Shown piece after piece: positions 1 through 5,665 of a stretch of 5,756 nt of DNA. Made by a program: the position numbers and the translations under genes. This stretch comes from Actinomycetes bacterium (lineage in GTDB: Bacteria > Actinomycetota > Actinomycetes > Actinomycetales > Microbacteriaceae). Numbering within the stretch: position 1 is the stretch's first letter; every line of letters begins with the position of its first letter. Location of the stretch: assembly GCA_023450335.1 (NCBI GenBank), contig JAEXHA010000110.1, forward strand, positions 1 to 5,756. The letters run 5' to 3'. Under the pieces are notes generated by a model, which made no database searches, was not told the origin of the DNA, and worked only from the letters and a program-made list of their open reading frames with translations.

Positions 1-50
1 CGGCCCCGCCTGCGACCGGGCCCACGCTCAGCCCGGCGGTGTCATCGTGA
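1..50 (+). CDS. 3' end of an unidentified upstream gene (possibly the iniA-like dynamin partner)
   Basis: Only the last 15 or so codons are inside the window. Read in the frame that ends with TGA at 48-50, they give a C-terminus rich in Ala, Pro, Ser and Thr, ending TGPTLSPAVSS. The stop overlaps the GTG start of the next gene as GTGA (47-50), the usual arrangement for translationally coupled genes in one operon. In mycobacteria the gene directly before iniC is iniA, a second dynamin-like GTPase, so an IniA-like product is the natural guess. It is inferred from position alone, because the visible tail carries no family signature. The short open stretch could also be chance, since stop codons are rare at this GC content. 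Confidence 0.5.
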   Translation, partial: APPATGPTLSPAVSS

Positions 51-1642
51 CTCTGCTCGACGACGCGGCACGGCTGGTCGACGCCGCCAGTGCCGCCTAC
101 CGTGACGACCCCGAGGCGTCAGCGCGCATCGACGCGTGGCGCCGGCGGCTGCGCGACCCGCTGCGCCTGGGCATCGCCGGAATGGTCAAAGCCGGCAAGT
201 CCACCCTGCTGAACGCCCTCATCGGCGAGCGGATCGCCCCCACCGATGCGGGGGAGTGCACGCGAGCGGTCACGTGGTACCGCTACGGTGACGCCCCTGA
301 GGCGACCGCGCTCCGCCACGACGGCACGCGCCGCCGCCTCGCCCTGCACCGCGCCGACGGCCGTCTGATGTTCGACCTCGGCGACACCGAGGTCGACAAG
401 ATCGATCACATCGACGTGCGCTGGCCGTCGGTGAGCCTGCGTTCGACCGTGCTGATCGACACTCCCGGCATCGAATCGGTCACCGACCGCGTCTCCGTGC
501 GCACGCGCACCTTCCTCACGCCCGACGATCGCTCGCCGTCGGACGCCGACGCGATCGTCTACCTGATGCGGCACTTGCACACCTCCGACTTCGCCTTCCT
601 CGAGGCGTTCCGCGACACTGCCGCCGGCGCCGCGCACGCCGTCAACGCGGTCGCCGTGCTCTCGCGCGCCGACGAGGTGGGGGCCGGCCGACTCGACGCG
701 ATGCTCTCGGCCCGCAAGATCGCCGAGCGATACCGTGAGCACCCGCAGCTGCGTTCCCTCGCACTGAGCGTGCTCCCGGTGGCCGGCCTTCTGGCCGAGA
801 GCGCCCGCACTCTGCGCGAACGCGAGTTCGCGGCGCTGCGCACCCTCGCCGCCCTCGATCGGCCGCGGCGCGAGCGGATGCTGCTGTCGGTCGACCGGTT
901 CGTCGGCGCCGACGTGCTCGACGCCGATACGCGGCAGTCGCTCCTCGATCGGTTCGGCATCTCCGGCATCCGACTGGCCGCCGCCCTCATCCGCGGGGGC
1001 ACCGCCTCGGCCCAGCAACTGTCGGAGCGGCTCGTGCAGCAGAGCGGGCTCGACGAGCTGCGCGGCTTCGTCCGACAGCAGTTCCGCGCCCGTCAGGCGG
1101 CGCTCAAAGTGCGCGCCGTCACCGCGGGCCTGCAGGCATTGGTGGCCGAGCGAGCCCCGTCGGTCGGCGGCGACATCGCCGGAGGGGTCGAACGGCTGCT
1201 CGCCTCGTCGCATGAGGTGCGCGAGCTCGACCTGCTCGCACGGTCGCGCATCGAGGGCCTCGGACTCGACCCGGACGCCGCCGCCGAAGCCGAGCGCATT
1301 CTCGGTGCGGGCGGCGTGGATGTGCCCACCCGGCTGGGACTGGGCGCGGACGAACGCCGCGAATCGGTGCGACATCGCATCGACGAGTTGGTGGCCCGTT
1401 GGCGCGAGCGCGCCGAATCGCCCTTGGCGTCGCGGGCGACCTCGCGGGTGTGCAGCGACGTGGTGCGCTCGCTCGAGGGCATCGCCTCAGAGGTCGCCGC
1501 CCGCGCTGTAGCCCTCGGGGCCGCGGCGGACGTCGATGCCGCGGGCGGTCCAGCGCAGAGCACCGGGCAGCACGCTCCACAGCAGCCCGACGAGGGCCAG
1601 GCCACCCTGGACGAGCAGGATCAGCCGCAGCGGGTTGGCTGA
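47..1642 (+). CDS. iniC: Dynamin-like GTPase, IniC family
   Basis: This is a bacterial dynamin-family GTPase expected to act at the inner face of the cytoplasmic membrane, hydrolysing GTP to drive membrane remodelling. Visible motifs are the G1 P-loop GMVKAGKS (residues 45-52), a candidate G2 threonine near 72, the G3 motif DTPG (138-141) and a G4-position SRAD (206-209) in place of the usual N/TKxD. The segment SRADEVGAGRLDAMLS (206-221) closely matches what I recall of M. tuberculosis IniC, where the G4 site is also SRAD, so that variant looks family-typical. The rest is helical, with no membrane-spanning segment. The GTG start is chosen because it aligns with the IniC N-terminus and overlaps the previous stop (GTGA), with a weak GGCGGTG at 35-41. 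IniC is about 493 residues. This ORF has 531, and the last 40 or so residues (Gln/Ala/Asp-rich) look like read-through into a convergent gene. Family assignment is confident; orthology to IniC rather than IniA is likely but from memory. Confidence 0.9.
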   Translation: MTLLDDAARLVDAASAAYRDDPEASARIDAWRRRLRDPLRLGIAGMVKAGKSTLLNALIGERIAPTDAGECTRAVTWYRYGDAPEATALRHDGTRRRLALHRADGRLMFDLGDTEVDKIDHIDVRWPSVSLRSTVLIDTPGIESVTDRVSVRTRTFLTPDDRSPSDADAIVYLMRHLHTSDFAFLEAFRDTAAGAAHAVNAVAVLSRADEVGAGRLDAMLSARKIAERYREHPQLRSLALSVLPVAGLLAESARTLREREFAALRTLAALDRPRRERMLLSVDRFVGADVLDADTRQSLLDRFGISGIRLAAALIRGGTASAQQLSERLVQQSGLDELRGFVRQQFRARQAALKVRAVTAGLQALVAERAPSVGGDIAGGVERLLASSHEVRELDLLARSRIEGLGLDPDAAAEAERILGAGGVDVPTRLGLGADERRESVRHRIDELVARWRERAESPLASRATSRVCSDVVRSLEGIASEVAARAVALGAAADVDAAGGPAQSTGQHAPQQPDEGQATLDEQDQPQRVG

Positions 1643-2095
1643 GGTCTCGCCACTGAATTCGCGGACGGCCACGAACGTCACGGCGTGCAGCAGCAGCGTG
1701 CCCAGCAGCCACCACCTCGCTCCGGCACGCCGGTTGGCGAACGACACCAGGAACAGGATCTGCAGCAGCACGATCGCCACGAGCACGCCGAACAGCGACC
1801 AATAGATGATGTCGGCCGTGGCGGTGACCGTCTCATCGGCGCGCGCGGCATCCACTCCTCGCACCCGGTCGGCGATGTGGGCGGTCTGATCGGCGCGGAT
1901 GATGAACATGTACACCACTCCGACCGCGCCCACCGCGAGACTGAGAATCCAGAACAGCTCGCTCAGCCGCACTGAGAACGGCGGCGGCACCTTCGCGACC
2001 ACCGGCGCATGATTGGTCGTGGTCAGTGTCGGCCGCGGCGGCTGCGCGCGCGTGGTGCGCAGCGCGCCGCGGGTGGGCGAGGGCTCAGTAGTCAT
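1487..2095 (-). CDS. Four-helix membrane protein of unknown function in an Ini-like locus
   Basis: I do not recognise a family for this 202-residue protein. It has a Pro/Thr/Arg-rich N-terminal segment of about 45 residues and no signal peptide. Four hydrophobic helices follow, at roughly 46-66, 97-120, 128-146 and 155-177. The short loop NRRAGAR (121-127) and the C-terminus (RWTARGIDVRR) are basic, while the loop after helix 1 has more acidic residues. By the positive-inside rule both termini should be cytoplasmic, with a polar loop of about 30 residues between helices 1 and 2 outside. The ATG overlaps the end of the iniB-like gene by 11 bases and has no clear Shine-Dalgarno sequence of its own, so translation probably depends on coupling. 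The last 52 codons, including helix 4, overlap the convergent iniC-like gene. A role as membrane anchor or receptor for the IniB-like or dynamin proteins is inference from position only. Confidence 0.85.
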   Translation of the reverse strand: MTTEPSPTRGALRTTRAQPPRPTLTTTNHAPVVAKVPPPFSVRLSELFWILSLAVGAVGVVYMFIIRADQTAHIADRVRGVDAARADETVTATADIIYWSLFGVLVAIVLLQILFLVSFANRRAGARWWLLGTLLLHAVTFVAVREFSGETSANPLRLILLVQGGLALVGLLWSVLPGALRWTARGIDVRRGPEGYSAGGDL

Positions 2096-3002
2096 CGTCG
2101 GTGAGCGGCTCGTCGTAGGTCTCGACCTCGGTCGTGTCGAACGACTCCTCGGCGTACGGGTCGCTCATCGCCTCGACGAGCGGCTCGGCCGCCGCGGCGG
2201 GAGCGGCCGCGGGTGCCGCCGCAGGCACGGTGTCGACGGGGGTTGCGGCAGGCACGGTGTCGACGGGGGCGGCAGCGGGTGCGGTGTCGGCGGGTGTCGC
2301 GGCCGGAGCAGCCGCGGGCGCCGCCGCAGGCGCATCCGCTGCGGGGGTGGATGCCGGAACCACGGTGCCGTCTCCGGCATCCACGCCGGCGACGGCATCG
2401 GCCGGCGTGGACGCCGCCGTGCCCGAGCCGGATCCCGAGCCGGTCGTGGTCGAGTTGTCGGTGGTCTCGTTGTACGACCCCGCGACCGTGGAGACATCGG
2501 TCACGTTGTCGACCACGGCATCCCCGCCCGCGACGATCGTGGTGGACGAATCCTGGCTGCGGTCGTCGACGATGTCGCCGCCGGCAGCGACCGAGTCCTC
2601 CCCGCTGGCGACGACGGCCTCGTTGTCGAAGAGCTGCATCACGTCGCCCTCGGCCCAGATGTTCTGGTTGACGGACTGGTCGAGCACGGTCGCGTTGTTG
2701 GTGACATAGGAGTTGTTGTTGACGATGTCACGCAGCTCACGGATGACCTCCGGCGTGTGCGGCACGGGCGTCGCCGCCGGCGTCGATGCCGGCGAGAGCG
2801 CGGGGCTCGGCACCACCTGCGGGTCGTCGTAGATCAACGGCATGACCGCACACACGTCGTCGTAGGACACGTCGCTCAGGCCCGCGTCGGCCAGCGTCGC
2901 CTCGGGCTGCTGGTCGAACGCCTCGGCGGCCTCGGGGTCGCGCAGAAGGCTCAGGATGAACTCGATCAAGGCGTTGGCCATGGTCGAAAGTACGGTGCTC
3001 AT
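2085..3002 (-). CDS. iniB: IniB N-terminal domain-containing protein
   Basis: The N-terminal 58 or so residues form an IniB-type domain. LIEFILSLLRDPEAAEAF (12-29) followed by a TLADAGLSDVS segment (36-46) parallels the LIDYILSLFRSEDAARSF start that I recall for M. tuberculosis IniB. The rest differs from the Gly/Ala-rich mycobacterial protein. It has a Pro/Ala/Ser/Thr linker (62-85), then an Asn/Asp/Val-rich module (86-186) with recurring Gly-Asp turns (AEGD 117-120, AGGD 140-143, AGGD 158-161). After that come a GSGSGSG hinge (188-194), an Ala/Pro low-complexity tract (about 196-273) and a strongly acidic tail ending DDDY. No signal peptide or membrane helix is evident. The ATG at 3002 is preferred over the in-frame ATG at 2981 because GAGGAG lies 5 bases before it and nothing comparable precedes the other. 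IniB's molecular role is unknown even in mycobacteria. The symbol rests on the N-terminal domain and context only. Confidence 0.88.
   Translation of the reverse strand: MSTVLSTMANALIEFILSLLRDPEAAEAFDQQPEATLADAGLSDVSYDDVCAVMPLIYDDPQVVPSPALSPASTPAATPVPHTPEVIRELRDIVNNNSYVTNNATVLDQSVNQNIWAEGDVMQLFDNEAVVASGEDSVAAGGDIVDDRSQDSSTTIVAGGDAVVDNVTDVSTVAGSYNETTDNSTTTGSGSGSGTAASTPADAVAGVDAGDGTVVPASTPAADAPAAAPAAAPAATPADTAPAAAPVDTVPAATPVDTVPAAAPAAAPAAAAEPLVEAMSDPYAEESFDTTEVETYDEPLTDDDY
2221..2301 (-). repeat. Three tandem 27-bp repeats inside the iniB-like gene
   Basis: Copies begin at 2221, 2248 and 2275. The first two are identical over 22 bases; the third is degenerate. Each encodes nine residues of the pattern [A/T]P-[V/A]-DT-[V/A]-PAA, seen as APVDTVPAA and TPVDTVPAA in the Ala/Pro-rich tract of the protein. 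The in-frame period means that copy-number change would alter linker length without breaking the reading frame. Confidence 0.8.
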
Positions 3003-3091
3003 AGTGTCTCCTCGTGGTTGCAGGCTGTGATCCCCGGGTGCGGGGTACGGGCGGGAAGGGTTCTTCCGGGCCCGGTCGGATAGATGGTCAT
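2999..3091 (-). CDS. Candidate 30-codon small ORF between the regulator and iniB
   Basis: The 85 bases between the regulator stop and the iniB-like start are spanned by an ORF of 30 codons plus stop. Its ATG overlaps the regulator stop as ATGA (3088-3091), and its TGA overlaps the iniB-like start as ATGA (2999-3002). A strong GGAGGG lies 6 bases before its ATG. The product starts MTIYPTGPGR and ends NHEETL. It is rich in Pro and Thr, with one Cys and no membrane segment, and I do not recognise it. About 8 of its 30 codons end in A or T, and it uses AGA and CTA, so codon use is weaker than in the neighbours. The GAGGAG of the iniB-like ribosome-binding site is read as Glu-Glu. It may be a translational coupler rather than a functional peptide, or merely an open intergenic gap. 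Confidence 0.5.
   Translation of the reverse strand: MTIYPTGPGRTLPARTPHPGITACNHEETL
3008..3013 (-). promoter_or_regulatory. Ribosome-binding site of the iniB-like gene
   Basis: CTCCTC on the plus strand reads GAGGAG on the coding strand, 5 bases before the ATG at 3002. It decides the start: the alternative in-frame ATG at 2981 has no purine-rich sequence ahead of it. Confidence 0.75.
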
Positions 3092-5640
3092 GCGACGCCC
3101 TCCGTCTCGGCGTCGGCGCTGAGCAGATCGCGCAGACGGGTCAACAGGTCCGAGCGCGAGGTCGCGTCCAGCCGGCGGCGGATGCGGGCGATGTGGTGCT
3201 CCGCCGTCCGGGGTGAGATGAACAGGGTCTGGCCGATCTCGACGTAGGTCTTTCCCTTCAGCACGAGCCGCGCGACTTCGAGCTCGCGAGCGCTCAGCGC
3301 CGTGCCGTCGGGGGTGGCCACCGCTTCGGGGGCCGGTCCTGCGGCGGCGAGCACCTGCGTCGGGTGCAGATCGCGGGCACACGCCAGCAGCTGCGACGAT
3401 GCCTGTCTGTCGCCGGTGCGGGCCGCGCCGTGGGCGGCCAGGCGCGCGCCGTCCCACGCGAGTCCGTGGTGGGCGAGCGATTGCGCGGCCGTCTCGACCG
3501 CATCGGCGTCGACGCGGCCGGCCAGCACATCGGTCCAGGTGCGTCCGGCGGTGGCCAGCTGCGCGGCGAACGCATTGTGCTGCGCCGCGGCCATGAGCGC
3601 CCGCGCGTGCGGCACCAGCTCGTCGGAGCGGCCCATCAGGATGCCGCGCTGAACGCCGGCCCAACGCAGCGGCGTGGCCCACAGCGGCGGCGATCCGAGC
3701 TGGTCGAGGCTCGCCAGGGCGGCGCGGAAATGCCGGTCCACGGCGTCGGCGGCGCCCACGCGCACCCCGGCGAGCATGAACTCGGCCAGGAACGGATGCA
3801 GATACAGGTCGAAGCGGCGGCGCAACAGGTGCGCACGAGCGTCACGGAAGACCGTCATGACCTCGGCGGTGTGCGCGTACCGCCGCGCGAGAGCCACTTC
3901 GCACGCCGACAGGATGAGCCGGTCGCGAGGCAGCAGCACGGCGCCGCAGTCCTTCGCCCGGCCGATGTGAGTACGAGCCTCGTCGGGACGATTCGCCTGG
4001 ATCGCGATCCACGCCTGCCACAGGCGCAGCCGCGGGCGCGCCCACGGGCCGCCCTGCTGCGCGGCGACGGCAGCCTCGAGCGTGGATGCCGCGACCGTCA
4101 GGGCCCCGGTCGCCAGCGCGGCTGCAGCCGCCGGCACCGCGGGCGGTTCGACCAGCGGGAAGTCGGACTGCGTCGCGTTGTACAGCTCCGATGCCAGGGT
4201 GAGGGCGTCGACGGCCCCGTCGACGTCGGCGCCCAGCGAGGCGTCCAATGCCGTGCCGAGGGCGTCGGAGGCGACCGTGAGGGTGTCATGCGCACCGTCG
4301 GGCGGAGCGGGGGAGCGGTGGGGTGCGATGCCGGTGCCCAGAACCGCCAGAGCCAGGCGCGCGTGCTCGACCGGCGAGGCCGCGGGCTCGTCGGTTGTGC
4401 CGGCTGCGCCGGCGGCCAGCGTGCCACGGGCGGCCCATACCGCGAGCGAAGCGGCCACGGCGTGGCTGACGGTGTGCGCGTCGGGTGAGGCCAGCATGCG
4501 GTCGAAGTAGGAGGTCGCCGCGTCGAGCTCTCCGGTGCCGAGGGCAGCGATGGCGAAGCGCAGTCCCAGACCCCGCGGCTCGGCGCCTGCCGCCCACGCT
4601 TCGCGGTACATGGCGAGGGCCTGGGCCGGGTCGTCGGCGCGCACGGCGTCGGCCTGGACGACGAGGCGATCGGCACGCGACTGCGGGCTCGCCTCGCCGG
4701 GCCGCGATCCCCAGACCTCCCCCTCCGCATCGTCGACGCCCGTGGCGGCCTCACCGCCGGTGGCAGCGGTCAATGCGGCCACGCGGTGCGCGGGGATGAC
4801 CGCGTGCACGGCGGCCCGGACCGCACGCGGCGGCGTGCCGTTGGGTTCGAGCAGCCCGTGTGCGAAACCGGCTGCGACCGCGGCGTCCCACGAGCCGGTC
4901 GGCGGGGTCATGCGCGCCAGGTCTGTCGGTCCGAATAGGCACAGCGCTTCGATCGCGGTGCGCGTGCCGGCATCGAGGTAGTCGAGACGGTGCGCGATCA
5001 GCTGGCGCAGACTCTGCCCGAGCTCGCGGTGCGCGGGGTCGATGTCGCAGGCGTCGGCATCGTGTGCGTCGACGGCGGCGAGAGTCAGCCACGTCAGACC
5101 GCCGGTGAGACCGACCACCGCCCGTGCGCACGTGACCGGCAGGCGGGTCGCGGTCACGATCTGCTCGACCGTCAGCTCACCGAGAAGAATCGGCGAGCTG
5201 GCAGCTTCGAGCCGCGCGGTCAGCCGGCGCAGGCGGTCGCCGTCATGCGGCCGGTGCGCCACCACGATGCTCGCATCGGGGTCGTCGGCCCACTGGTCCA
5301 ACGCGTCGAACTCGTCGTCGCTGAGCGTATGCGCATCGTCGACGAGCACCACCGTGCCGGGATCACCGGCGACCGCGCCGACGGTGGTGCTGATGCCGCG
5401 GGCGCGCAGCTGATCTCGCAGCGCGCGCAGCGCGGTGGTCTTTCCCGAGCCGGCCGGCCCGACCACCACGCCGCGGATCGGGCCGTCGGGCGCCGTGTCC
5501 GACAGCAGCGCGGTCTCTGCGATCGCGGCGACCAGCGCATCACTGAGGCTGCGCCCGCCCGGGCTTCGGACGGTGTTGAGGTTCGTGATGCCGCCGGCGC
5601 GCGCGGTGTGCGACGCATTCGGAGCGGTACCTCTGGTCAT
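3088..5640 (-). CDS. iniR: STAND-type ATPase transcriptional regulator with LuxR HTH, IniR-like
   Basis: This is a large signal-sensing transcription factor of the LAL/MalT type. The N-terminal NTPase has Walker A GPAGSGKTT (61-69), Walker B VVLVDDAH (97-104) and a sensor-like IVVAHRP (125-131). A long Ala-rich helical region (about 330-760) resembles TPR-type repeats and is presumably where signal binding and oligomerisation occur. A GerE/LuxR helix-turn-helix closes the protein at about 782-840, with LSARELEVARL, the EIGQTLFIS turn and RTAEHHI recognition segment. M. tuberculosis has a LuxR-type regulator of about 832 residues beside iniB (Rv0339c, IniR), so length, architecture and place all agree. 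The ATG at 5640 is the first start after an in-frame stop 15 bases upstream, and GAGGAAG lies 7 bases before it. Family assignment is firm; iniR orthology is inferred from synteny. Being on the same strand as iniB, it may also control its own transcript. Confidence 0.9.
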   Translation of the reverse strand: MTRGTAPNASHTARAGGITNLNTVRSPGGRSLSDALVAAIAETALLSDTAPDGPIRGVVVGPAGSGKTTALRALRDQLRARGISTTVGAVAGDPGTVVLVDDAHTLSDDEFDALDQWADDPDASIVVAHRPHDGDRLRRLTARLEAASSPILLGELTVEQIVTATRLPVTCARAVVGLTGGLTWLTLAAVDAHDADACDIDPAHRELGQSLRQLIAHRLDYLDAGTRTAIEALCLFGPTDLARMTPPTGSWDAAVAAGFAHGLLEPNGTPPRAVRAAVHAVIPAHRVAALTAATGGEAATGVDDAEGEVWGSRPGEASPQSRADRLVVQADAVRADDPAQALAMYREAWAAGAEPRGLGLRFAIAALGTGELDAATSYFDRMLASPDAHTVSHAVAASLAVWAARGTLAAGAAGTTDEPAASPVEHARLALAVLGTGIAPHRSPAPPDGAHDTLTVASDALGTALDASLGADVDGAVDALTLASELYNATQSDFPLVEPPAVPAAAAALATGALTVAASTLEAAVAAQQGGPWARPRLRLWQAWIAIQANRPDEARTHIGRAKDCGAVLLPRDRLILSACEVALARRYAHTAEVMTVFRDARAHLLRRRFDLYLHPFLAEFMLAGVRVGAADAVDRHFRAALASLDQLGSPPLWATPLRWAGVQRGILMGRSDELVPHARALMAAAQHNAFAAQLATAGRTWTDVLAGRVDADAVETAAQSLAHHGLAWDGARLAAHGAARTGDRQASSQLLACARDLHPTQVLAAAGPAPEAVATPDGTALSARELEVARLVLKGKTYVEIGQTLFISPRTAEHHIARIRRRLDATSRSDLLTRLRDLLSADAETEGVA
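3098..3103 (-). promoter_or_regulatory. Ribosome-binding site of the candidate small ORF
   Basis: CCCTCC on the plus strand reads GGAGGG on the coding strand, 6 bases before the ATG at 3091. It lies inside the last codons of the regulator gene (encoding Glu-Gly), so translation of the small ORF would be coupled to termination of the regulator. Confidence 0.55.
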
Positions 5641-5647
5641 GTGTGCT

Positions 5648-5654
5648 CTTCCTC
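5648..5654 (-). promoter_or_regulatory. Ribosome-binding site of the IniR-like regulator
   Basis: The plus-strand CTTCCTC reads GAGGAAG on the coding strand, 7 bases before the ATG at 5640. An in-frame TGA at 5653-5655 excludes any start further upstream. Confidence 0.7.
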
Positions 5655-5665
5655 ACCTCTGCCGG

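Noticed and set aside
206..217. Degenerate G4 motif as a sign of an inactive GTPase (residues 206-209, coding positions near 662-673)
   Set aside because: The SRAD sequence also stands at this position in mycobacterial IniC as I recall it, so it is a family feature rather than a lesion.
119..1375. A 418-codon open frame on the minus strand within the iniC-like gene
   Set aside because: It is antisense to a clear GTPase with all motifs in place. Its own product is an Arg/Gly/Ala-rich sequence without recognisable domains, as expected of a high-GC shadow frame.
2979..2981. Alternative ATG start for the IniB-like protein (7 codons downstream)
   Set aside because: There is no Shine-Dalgarno sequence in front of it, whereas the upstream ATG has GAGGAG at 5 bases and overlaps the small ORF stop.
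2013..3083. A 356-codon plus-strand frame and a 191-codon plus-strand frame (2134-2709) across the IniB-like gene
   Set aside because: The first product is a Gly/Arg/Val-biased antisense artefact and the second mirrors the Ala/Pro tract. The minus-strand frame has the IniB domain, a strong ribosome-binding site and sensible overlaps.
3003..3087. A separate promoter for the IniB-like gene
   Set aside because: Read on the minus strand, this stretch has no convincing -10 and -35 pair; the TATC near its start lacks a partner.
881..4090. Recurrent GGATGC/GCATCC words (for example near 886, 1848, 2334, 2349, 2376, 3794, 4084)
   Set aside because: They seem more frequent than the high GC would suggest, but they lie within codons on both strands with no spacing pattern. 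A genome-scale count would be needed to call this anything but a lineage codon-context habit.
3364..4488. A 374-codon plus-strand frame inside the regulator gene
   Set aside because: It is antisense to the helical region of the STAND regulator, with an Arg/Gly-rich product and no motif.
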